Shown here piece by piece: positions 51,995 to 60,869 of a stretch of DNA of 64,000 nt (position 1 is its first letter; each line of letters starts with the position of its first letter). Position numbers and translations under genes: made by a program. Source of the stretch: an uncultured Prevotella sp. (GTDB lineage Bacteria; Bacteroidota; Bacteroidia; Bacteroidales; Bacteroidaceae); contig CAMOGW010000010.1 in NCBI GenBank assembly GCA_946614435.1, positions 16,564-80,563 on the forward strand, given 5' to 3'. Below the pieces are notes generated by a model. It did no database searches. It saw nothing but the letters and a program-made list of their open reading frames with translations, and had not been told where the DNA came from.

Positions 51995-52008
51995 CTTAAT
52001 CAAATTTA

Positions 52009-52038
52009 AACCCGCTGATTTTCAGCGGGTTTTGTTTT
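52009..52038 (+). terminator. Terminator after tRNA-Ser
   Basis: AACCCGCTGA and TCAGCGGGTT form a 10-bp stem with a 3-base loop, followed by TTGTTTTT, 15 bases after the tRNA. Confidence 0.85.
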
Positions 52039-52137
52039 TCTCCTCTTTAGAGGTTCCGTTTGAGGTCCCGTTTTTCTTTTATGAAAGTTTAACGTAGATT
52101 CTTGGCGAAAGCACGATTTTTGACCGTTCAAGAGTGA

Positions 52138-52413
52138 TTATCTCCGCTTTGTGGTGTATTCTACGTTGATAAATCCACAACGGCGAAGAAGCTTTACTGC
52201 TTCCACAAAGTTAGGATCCAGATTATTCCTTTCTTTTTCGTAGTCATTCACGGGAACTTGCTTTGCAGTCGCTAAATTGATGGGCTTTCCAGATTTTGAT
52301 TCAAAGAATTCTGATGCTGCTCCCATGTCCTCTGGAGCATATTTGTTGTCAGACAGAAGGCACCTGATAATATGCCCCTGTAATGCTTGACGGGGTAAGG
52401 GGAAACTGGGCAT
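52138..52413 (-). CDS. Small unknown protein, possibly a gene fragment
   Basis: The ATG at 52413 gives 91 residues (MPSFPLPRQALQGHI to NVEYTTKRR) with a regular charged composition from residue 25 on and no signal or membrane segment. I do not recognise a family. It lies alone between the tRNA terminator and a gene on the other strand, and no -7 box is evident upstream. It may be the C-terminal part of a longer lost gene. Confidence 0.4.
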   Translation of the reverse strand: MPSFPLPRQALQGHIIRCLLSDNKYAPEDMGAASEFFESKSGKPINLATAKQVPVNDYEKERNNLDPNFVEAVKLLRRCGFINVEYTTKRR

Positions 52414-52833
52414 GACCCATGCATAATTATGCCTGTACTGGCAAGACTACCGTCTGATGGAGAAGCGAACTGCATAATTAGCTAGCATCACTATTAGTTG
52501 CGGATTTTAGGTTAACATAAAGCCATGCAGATGATATTCAGATGCAAAGGTACTCTATTTTTATGAATATTTGCCCACTTCATTCAATAAAATGCAAAAA
52601 TGTCATCATTGAAGGAGTAATTATATGTAGTATAACGCTAGAAAACACATAAAATGCTCTTTTAGACTTCATAATTGTGGCAAAAGTAGAAATTTTCGTT
52701 AAACTGTGGCGCATTAAAACTTAAACGAAGAGAAATTTGGATAAAAATGTGTACCTTTGCACTAACTTGGGATATTATACACTTATCGGAAGTATGAAAC
52801 CAAGGCCATGTGTAACATCAAAAAGCTATCAGT
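52414..52833. other. 420-base AT-rich gap
   Basis: Apart from a -7 box (TACCTTTG at 52752-52759, plus strand) and its 70-base leader, nothing is recognised. No second copy of the tRNA 3' end was found by eye. Confidence 0.5.
52752..52759 (+). promoter_or_regulatory. -7 box of the HsdR-like chimera
   Basis: TACCTTTG then CACTAAC, an exact TAnnTTTG match 75 bases before the ATG at 52834. Confidence 0.6.
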
Positions 52834-53544
52834 ATGGCACCAGAAGAAAAGGCAAGGCAAATAATAGACAGGAAGCTTGAAGATGCTGGTTGGGTAATCC
52901 AGGATCGTCAGAAATTCAACCCTATTGCGTCTCTTGGAGTCGCAGTCCGTGAATACCTCACAAGTGACAATGAAGAGGTAGACTATGCCCTTTTCATTGA
53001 AGGTACTCCTGTTGGCGTGATTGAAGCCAAGCCCGATGAAGAGGGTGTTCACCTTGTTACGGCAGCACATGAGCAGAATGAAGGATATGTCAGTTCTGGC
53101 TTGAAATGGGCCAATTATTCCAAGAAAGACATGCGCTTCATCTACGAGGCGACAGGTGTATTGACACACTTCACAGACTTGCTTGACCCGAAGCCCAGAG
53201 TGCGTAAGCTGTTCTCGTTTCATAAGCAAGGAACAACTGCTAAAAACGAGCTTCTATTATCACAGAGTGTTTCTCCCAGAGAGGCAATTTCTAAAGGACA
53301 AGATTTCAAACCGATTTCCCTATTTTTTATGCCGTCATCAGATTCCGAACTTGATGAGTCCCCAAATAGAGTTACGATAATGAATTACGATACAGTCATT
53401 ACAATAGAGCCACAAAAAATTGAAGCATATGAGCCAAATGTAGAAGGGACCAAAATATGTATAGGTGAAGGTAGGGGTATTGTTGTTTTTGAGCCCTTCG
53501 AAGAAGTAAGACAGAGTATTACTAAGCTTTTCAGTTGCCAATAA
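52834..53544 (+). CDS. HsdR N-terminal nuclease domain joined to an unrelated C-terminal region
   Basis: Residues 1-131 match the N-terminus of type I restriction R subunits: ARQIIDRKLEDAGWVIQDR, the nuclease motif VDYALFIEGTPVGVIEAKP (Asp50 and Glu64-x-Lys66), RFIYEATGVLTHFTDLLDPK and RVRKLFSFHK. The helicase motor that should follow is absent. Residues 132-236 read as something else; MNYDTVITIEPQKIEAY and ICIGEGRGIVVFEPFEEV resemble the small FlbD-like beta fold. Either a deletion fused two genes or this is a free-standing nuclease with a new tail. The frame is intact and a promoter is present. Confidence 0.65.
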   Translation: MAPEEKARQIIDRKLEDAGWVIQDRQKFNPIASLGVAVREYLTSDNEEVDYALFIEGTPVGVIEAKPDEEGVHLVTAAHEQNEGYVSSGLKWANYSKKDMRFIYEATGVLTHFTDLLDPKPRVRKLFSFHKQGTTAKNELLLSQSVSPREAISKGQDFKPISLFFMPSSDSELDESPNRVTIMNYDTVITIEPQKIEAYEPNVEGTKICIGEGRGIVVFEPFEEVRQSITKLFSCQ

Positions 53545-53618
53545 CACTTTTCCTACCACAGGAATCTTGTTTCGTAACAAACTGCGATACTCATTCATAT
53601 AGCGAAAAAAAAATATAG

Positions 53619-53626
53619 TACCTTTG
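53619..53626 (+). promoter_or_regulatory. -7 box of the LRR protein gene
   Basis: TACCTTTG followed by AACAA, an exact TAnnTTTG match 19 bases before the ATG. Confidence 0.6.
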
Positions 53627-53645
53627 AACAAAAAACAGAATAGTT

Positions 53646-55130
53646 ATGAAATACAAAGTTTTATTATCTGCTCTTTTCACTATACTGAGCATTAATGTTT
53701 CTGCCACTGATGTGGAAATCAACGAGACGAACTTTCCTGACGAGATTTTCCGCGTTTTTTTAAAAGCACAGCCATATGGTGAGGACGGTATTATTACCAC
53801 AGATGAAATAGAATTCATAACAGACATGGTTATTCCATCCTCAGGGAATATCGCTACTTTGAAAGGAATAGAATATTTCACCTCATTAAAATATTTAATG
53901 TGCAATGGTCACAAATTGACAAGCCTTGACATGTCGAAAAATTTGTCTCTAGAAAAATTGATTTGCGCTGCGAATAAATTGACAAGTCTCAATCTGCCCA
54001 ATACAGATAGGCTTTATCGACTGATCTGCGACGATAATAAGTTGACGAGTCTTGATGTGTCAAGCACTCCAAATTTGGAATATTTGGATTGCCAAAGGAA
54101 CCTGTTGACAAGTCTTGATTTATCGAGTATTTGGGACCTAAGCTATTTGAATTGCCAATATAACCAATTAACCAGCCTTAAATTGCGTAGTCAAGATACA
54201 ACTATTTTTTGGATTTTTTGTGATAACAACAAGTTGACAAACCTTGATTTATCAAATTGCCATACCTTAAGGGAATTACATTGTTCTTACAACCAGCTGA
54301 CGAGCCTTGATGTTTCAGAGCAAACAGCGATGACTGCTTTGAATTGCTGGGGCAACCAGCTACAAAGTCTTGATGTTTCAAATAATACTAATTTGACCAC
54401 CTTGTATTGCGGGGACAACCAACTAACAAGTCTTGATTTATCAAAGAATACGGCACTAGAAAAATTGGAGATTTCAGGAACTCAGCTGACAAACCTTGAT
54501 TTCTCAAAGAATACAGCATTAAAAAATCTGTTAATTACTGGAATTCAGCAGACTAGTCTTGATTTCTCAAAGAATACGGCATTAGTAAAATTACAGATTT
54601 TAAAAACTCAACTGACAAACCTTGATTTGTCAAAGAATACGGCATTAACCTATTTGGATTGCAGTACTAACGAATTGAGCAATCTTGATGTTTCGAACAA
54701 TACATCACTGAAAGAATTGAGATGCTATTCAAACAAGTTGACAAGCCTTAATGTGTCAAATAACACAAAATTAAGTAAATTGCTTTGCTACTGCAACATG
54801 ATAAAGGATGAAGCTATGGATGTCTTAATTGCGAGTCTACCCATACAAGAAGAAGGGGAACTATATATTTTCTCGAGAAATGATCCAGATGGAAACGTAT
54901 GTACAAAAGCTCAAGTAAATGCTGCTAAAGCAAAGGGGTGGAGAGTTATGTACGGTCATATAGGTTCTTCGTGGTATGGACAAGACTATGAAGGCGTTGA
55001 TCCTACAGGTATTACATCTGTTACTACTAACGAAGCGAGAAAGAATGTGTACAGCATTGACGGCAAGTCTCTGCTTAAGCCACAGAAGGGCATTAATATA
55101 ATTGACGGGAAGAAAATTGTTGTAAAGTAG
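53646..55130 (+). CDS. Secreted leucine-rich-repeat protein
   Basis: The 494 residues start with a signal peptide (MKYKVLLSALFTILSINVSA). A cap, VEINETNFPDEIFRVFL, is of the kind seen before LRRs in Bacteroidales. About 16 repeats of 21-23 residues follow, consensus LTSLDVSKNTALxxLxCxxNQ, with many Cys in the ladder. The C-terminal tail NVYSIDGKSLLKPQKGINII then DGKKIVVK is the short sorting-like ending common on Prevotella secreted proteins. A surface binding role is likely. The next gene follows 10 bases later. Confidence 0.88.
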   Translation: MKYKVLLSALFTILSINVSATDVEINETNFPDEIFRVFLKAQPYGEDGIITTDEIEFITDMVIPSSGNIATLKGIEYFTSLKYLMCNGHKLTSLDMSKNLSLEKLICAANKLTSLNLPNTDRLYRLICDDNKLTSLDVSSTPNLEYLDCQRNLLTSLDLSSIWDLSYLNCQYNQLTSLKLRSQDTTIFWIFCDNNKLTNLDLSNCHTLRELHCSYNQLTSLDVSEQTAMTALNCWGNQLQSLDVSNNTNLTTLYCGDNQLTSLDLSKNTALEKLEISGTQLTNLDFSKNTALKNLLITGIQQTSLDFSKNTALVKLQILKTQLTNLDLSKNTALTYLDCSTNELSNLDVSNNTSLKELRCYSNKLTSLNVSNNTKLSKLLCYCNMIKDEAMDVLIASLPIQEEGELYIFSRNDPDGNVCTKAQVNAAKAKGWRVMYGHIGSSWYGQDYEGVDPTGITSVTTNEARKNVYSIDGKSLLKPQKGINIIDGKKIVVK

Positions 55131-55140
55131 GAATCTCGTC

Positions 55141-55608
55141 ATGAAGTTAGTATTCACCATATGTCTATCTCTCTTTTCAGTTCTTCTATTTGCGGAAGAA
55201 TTGGAACCTGCCAAAGTTTCCTTCAAGTGCAATATTCACACAGTTAATAAATCCGAAGGTCAACAGACTGCTTGGCCACTTGACGGAGACTTTGGTGGTT
55301 ATTGCATCATATGGAAGTCCAAGCATAAGAACGAAGATGTGGGCCATATGGGACTCTTGCTTTATAAAGACTCGCATTCGGGGCATTTCTACGCTTACGA
55401 TATGATTTGTCCAATGTGCTACAGTCAGGGAGTAACACAATCTATCTATATGGAAACAAATCTTGTTGCAAGATGCAAGCGATGCTACGGAGCTTGGCAG
55501 AACATCCACCAGGGTACAGGTAACCAGACGAACTACTTGGGTGAACATTGGCTGGTAACATACAAGGCAGAGCTCAAGGGTGACATTCTATATATTTCCA
55601 ACTATTAA
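55141..55608 (+). CDS. Exported protein with paired CxxC motifs (Rieske/zinc-ribbon-like)
   Basis: The 155 residues have a signal peptide (MKLVFTICLSLFSVLLFA). Two CxxC pairs, DMICPMCYSQGV and RCKRCYGAWQNIHQGTG, are spaced like a small zinc ribbon. The second pair is followed by an xxG-type loop as in Rieske-like proteins, but the His ligands of a true Rieske site are absent, so zinc or a disulfide pair is likelier. It is co-transcribed with the LRR gene (10-base gap) and followed by the coiled-coil gene after 12 bases. Function is unknown. Confidence 0.75.
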   Translation: MKLVFTICLSLFSVLLFAEELEPAKVSFKCNIHTVNKSEGQQTAWPLDGDFGGYCIIWKSKHKNEDVGHMGLLLYKDSHSGHFYAYDMICPMCYSQGVTQSIYMETNLVARCKRCYGAWQNIHQGTGNQTNYLGEHWLVTYKAELKGDILYISNY

Positions 55609-55620
55609 GACTTTCAAACT

Positions 55621-56658
55621 ATGGCAGAAAGCACCGATCCAATACTTCAGTTGTTATCATTAGTAGATAGTGAAGACGGGATAGAGCAACTCGTCTCGCC
55701 AGTAGGTTTGAAAGACATACCTGATGGGAAATACGTAGAGCCCAAGTATTTAACTATTCAGAGAGAAGAACAGTTGCATGCTGAAGCAGAAAGAAAGAGA
55801 CTCGAAGAAGAAAGAAAGGTCCAAGAGCAAGAAGAAAAAAGAATTAAAGCGGAACTAAGGAAAGCTGCAAAAGAAGAGGCATCACGGTTATCGAACGCTT
55901 GGCATCTAGTAGTTGATAATTACTTGTCGGAACTGGATATTGCGAAGTTCAAATCAGGTGTCACGACAGTATCCGTACACTACATCAAGAAACCGCTAAC
56001 CTGGCGTGTTTGGAATGCTCTCATAATGAAAGATTCACTCAAAGAGTGGATGGAAACAGATGCGAGCGAGTCAATGCCTGACAGGATAATTACTCGTAGC
56101 GAAATGGGAGACTTTATCAAGCGACTCAACCAATATACATCTGAACAGATGAAGTTCGGTTGGGTTTATAATAACGAAACTCTAAAAAAGGAGTTGGTAG
56201 ATAAAGGTCTCATTGACAATGAAAATTATCTGTATGTTAAATGGAGAGCAGGCAAAAAGCTTGAAACAAAAAATACGTCCACGAAAGCTCTGCATCAATT
56301 GATATACGACTTCACTAAGAATCAATCTGCTTTCGATATGAAAACCGGTTTCTTCTTTAATAAGAAACTGATACAAGTTCGGTATATAAAGACTCCGATA
56401 AAAGGACGAATTTGGAATGCGGTGATGAAAACTGGTTCATCAAAGTTCGATAGTGTTGACTCTACCAAGACTATGATGTCATTCGAAATGAAGAACTTCA
56501 TTGAACTGCTTAATAAGATTATGTCCGGGATAGCTGTATTCGACTACATTCACGAAAATGAATCGGTGAATGAAGCATTTGAGAAGTTGGGAAATAACAG
56601 ATTTGGTGTTTATTTGTACTTTAAAGAAATAGACTATGCATGGATTAACGATGTATAA
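55621..56658 (+). CDS. Unknown protein: coiled coil plus an internally duplicated domain
   Basis: The 345 residues have an unstructured start and a charged coiled coil (about residues 47-90, rich in ERKRLEEE-type heptads). Two copies of a roughly 115-residue domain follow (about 92-208 and 225-338). Anchors match between copies: VHYIKKPLTWRVWNALI with VRYIKTPIKGRIWNAVM, EMGDFIKRLNQY with EMKNFIELLNKI, and NYLYVKW with VYLYFKEIDYAW. No known family is recognised. The stop overlaps the start of the FtsK-like gene by 23 bases, so the two are translationally linked and probably act together in the cytoplasm. Confidence 0.8.
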   Translation: MAESTDPILQLLSLVDSEDGIEQLVSPVGLKDIPDGKYVEPKYLTIQREEQLHAEAERKRLEEERKVQEQEEKRIKAELRKAAKEEASRLSNAWHLVVDNYLSELDIAKFKSGVTTVSVHYIKKPLTWRVWNALIMKDSLKEWMETDASESMPDRIITRSEMGDFIKRLNQYTSEQMKFGWVYNNETLKKELVDKGLIDNENYLYVKWRAGKKLETKNTSTKALHQLIYDFTKNQSAFDMKTGFFFNKKLIQVRYIKTPIKGRIWNAVMKTGSSKFDSVDSTKTMMSFEMKNFIELLNKIMSGIAVFDYIHENESVNEAFEKLGNNRFGVYLYFKEIDYAWINDV

Positions 56659-58189
56659 CAAGATGGTGTCGGCATATATCGAGAAACTTCAAAATGCTGA
56701 CACAAGTTCTGAAGAGAAATATAATGCAGTTGTTGATGAGTGCAATCAAGAACTTCTCGAATTCATTTGTCGAATGCGAGAAATAGACCCTCTATTAGTT
56801 CCTCTAACATTTGTCAATGAGGACTATCCCAACAACTTACAGGTAGACAAGTTCATCCAAAGTATTTCGGATAGAGCAAATAATCGTCAGGAACTTGACT
56901 ATGTATTTGCAGGATGTTGTGTAACACGAGAAATACAGAAAAGAATTTGGAGATTTCCAGTTTTTATTAATTTCAAGGAGACACCAAATTTCGGTATATA
57001 CCCCAAAGAAAATAACTGCCATCCCCGTATAATAAGTGAGACTTTAAACCAAATTATTCTGTCAGGTCTTATATCATTACCTGTCGGGTTAGTAAAAGTA
57101 CATCTTATTGACCCACAATGGTCTAACCAGGCAAGCTATTTAACACAGATTGTACCATCAGCTTTGTGGAAGATCTATCATGAAGATGAAGAAATCTATA
57201 GCCTGTGGGATTCATTAACTGATTATATGAAGTCTGTTACAAGCAATCCTACTTCAAAGGATAGGTATATTACTCATCTTGTCGTCATATTGGAATATGA
57301 TCATAATTCTTACGAAAGAAGCACTCGATTCCTTAGAGAGTGTGGTTTTCAATGCGGAATTCACTTCATTTATGTTTCTACTAAAAATCTGTATATGGAA
57401 CATAATGATGTAATCATTGACGAACACTACTTCTTCAAAAACGATAAGGACGAAAACAACTTACTCTTAAAGCCATGTAAGCTTATTAACAACCCTAAGT
57501 TGGTGTTAGCATGCTCCAATTATCTCAACTCCATTCCCACTGAAGCATTTACTCAGTTACAACAGTTCGAGGACAACTACGAGGAATTCCATAAAAGTCA
57601 AAAGGAAAAAGCAATAATACGAAAAGCCGAAGAGACTGCAAGACATAAAGCGGAAGAAGAAGCAAAAAAGAATGCTGAAGAGACTGTCAGAAAAGAAATC
57701 GATGAAATAAAGCGAAAGGCTTTAGAAGAAGCAAGAAAAAATGCTGAAGAGATTGTTAGAAAAGAAATCGATAAAATAAAGCGAAAGGCATTAGAAGATG
57801 CAAAAAAGGAAGCAGATTTAAAGATTTACACAATGGAAGCAAATGGGGAAAAGAAGGAACAAGAAAATAACATTAGTAGTCGTATTATTAGTGCAAATAG
57901 TATAAATTTGCCAGAAGATATTATTAATTACATCAATAAAAACATAAAAGAATATTGGACAGGTAAGTCAGCCGTTTGGGATATATACTGGGAAGAAAAA
58001 TGGTATGAAAGATATAAAGAAGCGGCACCATTAATTCGTGGGGCATATGGAAATGAAGGCTGGGATGTTAATATGACGTTCCCTCCTGGTGAAAGAAAGG
58101 AAAAGTATTTGGGAGATAGTTACTTTAAATGGTATTATAAAGTCTGCTTCCGAGTTACTAAAATAACTACTCCATTTGAATTAGAATAA
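56636..58189 (+). CDS. FtsK-like protein without a P-loop, with a coiled-coil repeat region
   Basis: The 517 residues (an ATG five codons in is also possible) have a helical start. A segment at about 104-250 follows the order of FtsK/EccC-type motor domains: FPVFINFKETPNFGIY where the P-loop strand begins, ETLNQIILSGL, VKVHLIDPQWS, HLVVILEYDHN like Walker B, and CGIHFIYVSTKN like the AGIHLILATQ strand. Walker A (GxxxxGKS/T) is missing; GIYPKENNCHP takes its place. Residues 320-395 are a charged coil with a near-identical 23-residue tandem repeat. The C-terminal 100 residues are unrecognised. The motor similarity is my reading, not a database match. Confidence 0.6.
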   Translation: MHGLTMYNKMVSAYIEKLQNADTSSEEKYNAVVDECNQELLEFICRMREIDPLLVPLTFVNEDYPNNLQVDKFIQSISDRANNRQELDYVFAGCCVTREIQKRIWRFPVFINFKETPNFGIYPKENNCHPRIISETLNQIILSGLISLPVGLVKVHLIDPQWSNQASYLTQIVPSALWKIYHEDEEIYSLWDSLTDYMKSVTSNPTSKDRYITHLVVILEYDHNSYERSTRFLRECGFQCGIHFIYVSTKNLYMEHNDVIIDEHYFFKNDKDENNLLLKPCKLINNPKLVLACSNYLNSIPTEAFTQLQQFEDNYEEFHKSQKEKAIIRKAEETARHKAEEEAKKNAEETVRKEIDEIKRKALEEARKNAEEIVRKEIDKIKRKALEDAKKEADLKIYTMEANGEKKEQENNISSRIISANSINLPEDIINYINKNIKEYWTGKSAVWDIYWEEKWYERYKEAAPLIRGAYGNEGWDVNMTFPPGERKEKYLGDSYFKWYYKVCFRVTKITTPFELE

Positions 58190-58288
58190 TTTTTGTTCTA
58201 ACACTATCAAACAACAGAAAGTTTTACATGAAACCCCTAAATGGTATCAAATTGATCTAAAAAGTTGGCATGGGTCGTGTGTATTTTT

Positions 58289-58296
58289 TAACTTTG
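58289..58296 (+). promoter_or_regulatory. -7 box of the LytTR fusion gene
   Basis: TAACTTTG then CAAAAA, an exact TAnnTTTG match with GTTG 21 bases upstream. It lies 22 bases before the ATG at 58318 and downstream of an in-frame ATG at 58270, which decides for the later start. Confidence 0.7.
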
Positions 58297-58317
58297 CAAA
58301 AAACAGGGAACAAGTAT

Positions 58318-59292
58318 ATGAGTAACAACAGCATTTATATCAAAGACGGTAGCAAGAGCTATTGGATAAACGTAACAGAAGTTCTCTACGTAAAAGCTTC
58401 TGGAAATTATTGTGACATATTTCTAACTTCGGTAAATTACAAGTCGGTTCGTATACAGATAGGGCAGTTCTATAGCAAAGTTGAAGACCTTCAAGTACAT
58501 CATGACTTGGTGAGAATAGACCGTTCAACAATCTTGAATATTCGGTTAGTTGAATTCATCAACCCAAAGAAGAACACCATCACGCTCAGAAATGAAAACA
58601 ACATTGTCGTTTTGCGAGTTGCGAAGACGGCAATAGCTCCACTAAAAGAGAAGTTGTCGGAACTAATGGCAGAAGAATCAAAGCCTGATGATGTTTCTGT
58701 CGTGAACCGACATGTGAAGGATTCTCAAAAGCAAAAGAACCCAACTCATAATGGCTACGAATATGTAGATTTGGATCTTCCAAGCGGTACTCTATGGGCA
58801 GCTAACGATATGATTGGAAGTACGCCCTTCGAATTTACTCTTCTTGACAGACCTTATTTGGAAGTTGAGAACAATGCTGAAGAAGGTAGTTTCGAGAGCT
58901 TCCTTCAAATCGAAGACGATGCAGCCAGAGTTAAATTTGGTGGTAACTGGCGAATCCCTACTACTGAAGAGTGGAAAGAGCTCTTTAATGAGTGCAAGGC
59001 AGAATGGGTAGTGTCTGATGATTATGAGGATTTACTTTGTGTGGTGACGGGAAAGAACAACAACCAGATAACTCTCTCATCCATCCTAAGACAGAGAGGA
59101 TTCTGCGCATACTGGACATCGGAGATTCTCTCAGTCGATGACATCCTGAATTATGTACCCCACAACTCTTTAATTGAGATAACGGAACCTTATGGTGGGG
59201 ACGAACCAATGTTCCATTTCGTATCAAGTTACGATTATCCCAGGGGCAACATCCATGCTGTCATTTCAGCACATGACCTTACAAAAGAGTAG
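58318..59292 (+). CDS. LytTR DNA-binding domain fused to a Fibrobacter-type paralogous domain
   Basis: The start at 58318 gives 324 residues. Residues 1-115 form a LytTR domain (WINVTEVLYVKASGNYCDIF, HHDLVRIDRSTILNIRLVEF) without a receiver domain. From about residue 145 comes NGYEYVDLDLPSGTLWAAND and later KFGGNWRIPTTEEWKELFNE, YWTSEILS, the pattern of the Fib_succ_major/FGE-like fold usually found in secreted proteins. The fusion of a cytoplasmic DNA-binding domain to this fold, without signal peptide or membrane helix, is unusual. It may act as a ligand-sensing regulator. The DUF2779 gene starts 3 bases after its stop. Confidence 0.8.
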   Translation: MSNNSIYIKDGSKSYWINVTEVLYVKASGNYCDIFLTSVNYKSVRIQIGQFYSKVEDLQVHHDLVRIDRSTILNIRLVEFINPKKNTITLRNENNIVVLRVAKTAIAPLKEKLSELMAEESKPDDVSVVNRHVKDSQKQKNPTHNGYEYVDLDLPSGTLWAANDMIGSTPFEFTLLDRPYLEVENNAEEGSFESFLQIEDDAARVKFGGNWRIPTTEEWKELFNECKAEWVVSDDYEDLLCVVTGKNNNQITLSSILRQRGFCAYWTSEILSVDDILNYVPHNSLIEITEPYGGDEPMFHFVSSYDYPRGNIHAVISAHDLTKE

Positions 59293-59295
59293 CTA

Positions 59296-60810
59296 ATGGC
59301 ATTTCCCAAGCATATCGGCATATCGAAGTCCCGTTACACATTGTACCGGCAATGTCCAAAAGCATTGTGGTTGAGAACCTATAAGCCGGAACTATGTATT
59401 ATCGGCGATGCACTTCAGCAACGTTTTCAAGCGGGAAGTGCTGTTGGTGACTTAGCAAAAGGACTGTTTGGAAAGTTCGTCGAAGCAACTTCATACGATG
59501 AAAACGGGAAACTCAATCTCAGCAAGATGCTTGCAGAGACTCGTAAGTTCATCGACTCAGGAACTGATGTTATTTGTGAAGCAGCTTTCAAATACGAAGA
59601 TGGCTACTGCGCTGTTGACATCTTGAAGAAAGAAGGTTCTGGATATGCTATATATGAAGTTAAGAGTAGTACTGATGCTGATAACGAAGTCTATGCTCAG
59701 GACGTGGCATACCAGAAGTACATTCTTGCTCATTGCGGAATCAACGTGACTGGAACTTACCTTGTCTGCATTAACTCAGATTATGTGCTTGATGGTGAAC
59801 TCGACATACATAAATTGTTCAAGATTCAGGATATTAGCGAAGCAGTCACACAGGAATATGCAATAGTGGAGAATCAAGTTGCTGAAGCAAAGAAGATGCT
59901 AGTACAGGAAGATGTTGAGCCAGATGAAGATTTGGATGCACACTGTCACAAGCCTTACGACTGTGCATTCTGGCAGTACTGTTCACGGCATCTTCCCGAG
60001 AAATCTATCTTCAGTCTCTATAGGATGAACTTCGGCAAGAAGATAGAGTATTATCAAAATGGGATAATCTCATTTGAGCAACTGAAGAATGAGACTCTAA
60101 ACGAGAAACAGCAGATGCAAGTTGACTGTTCCCTTAACAACACTATTTATATTAATGAGGTGGAAATTACAAAGTTCCTGTCCACCCTCTCCTATCCGCT
60201 GTACTTTCTCGACTTCGAAACTATGCAGCCGGTTGTTCCTGAATACCAGGGAACACATCCCTATCAGCAGATACCGTTCCAGTATTCACTTCACTACATA
60301 GAAAAAGAAGGAGGAGAACTAATGCACAAAGAATTCTTGGGTGTATCCGGCGAAGACCCACGTCGTGCATTGGCAGAACAGTTGTGTCGAGACATCCCGT
60401 TGGATGTCTGTACCACAGCCTACAATAAGGCTTTCGAATGTACTCGTCTGACAGAACTTGCAGAGTTCTTTCCTGACTTGGCAGAGCATCTGTTGAACAT
60501 TCGCGACCACATAATTGATTTGCTTGTGCCGTTCCAATCTGGCTGGTACTATGTACCCGCTATGGGTAGCTCATTTAGTATCAAGAGCGTACTTCCAGCT
60601 CTTTTCCCTGATGACCCAGAACTAGACTATCACAATCTGCAAGGAAGCGTCCATAATGGTGGTGAAGCTATGAGCATCTTCCCCAAGATAAAAAATATGG
60701 CTCCAGATGAGCAACAAGCTGCACGACATTCTCTGCTGAAGTACTGTGAACTTGACACATACGCAATGGTGAAAGTATGGCAAAAGTTGAGTGAAGTATC
60801 CCAATCATAG
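59296..60810 (+). CDS. DUF2779 protein: Cas4/RecB-like nuclease plus DEDD exonuclease domains
   Basis: The 504 residues start ISKSRYTLYRQCPKALWL, typical of RecB/Cas4-like nucleases. Catalytic positions Asp108 (YCAVDIL) and Glu121-x-Lys123 (YEVKSST) follow, and Cys20 with Cys217, Cys223 and Cys229 (CHKPYDCAFWQYC) could hold an iron-sulfur cluster. The C-terminal half is DUF2779, RNase H-like: LYFLDFETMQP (Asp306, Glu308), AYNKAFECTRL and KYCELDTYAM (Asp487). Such two-nuclease proteins occur in many bacteria with unknown biology, often near defence or mobile genes. It is co-transcribed with the LytTR fusion. Confidence 0.88.
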   Translation: MAFPKHIGISKSRYTLYRQCPKALWLRTYKPELCIIGDALQQRFQAGSAVGDLAKGLFGKFVEATSYDENGKLNLSKMLAETRKFIDSGTDVICEAAFKYEDGYCAVDILKKEGSGYAIYEVKSSTDADNEVYAQDVAYQKYILAHCGINVTGTYLVCINSDYVLDGELDIHKLFKIQDISEAVTQEYAIVENQVAEAKKMLVQEDVEPDEDLDAHCHKPYDCAFWQYCSRHLPEKSIFSLYRMNFGKKIEYYQNGIISFEQLKNETLNEKQQMQVDCSLNNTIYINEVEITKFLSTLSYPLYFLDFETMQPVVPEYQGTHPYQQIPFQYSLHYIEKEGGELMHKEFLGVSGEDPRRALAEQLCRDIPLDVCTTAYNKAFECTRLTELAEFFPDLAEHLLNIRDHIIDLLVPFQSGWYYVPAMGSSFSIKSVLPALFPDDPELDYHNLQGSVHNGGEAMSIFPKIKNMAPDEQQAARHSLLKYCELDTYAMVKVWQKLSEVSQS

Positions 60811-60837
60811 AATAGACTATCATTTTATACCATCTGG

Positions 60838-60869
60838 GCGAGGACTTGTACCTCGCTCTATTCGTTTTT
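60838..60869 (+). terminator. Possible terminator after the DUF2779 gene
   Basis: GCGAGG and CCTCGC pair around a 7-base loop, followed after 8 bases by a short T-run. The stem is weak. Confidence 0.45.

Noticed and set aside
53930..54780. DNA-level tandem repeat array
   Set aside because: The periodicity of about 63-69 bases is explained by the leucine-rich repeats of the encoded protein.
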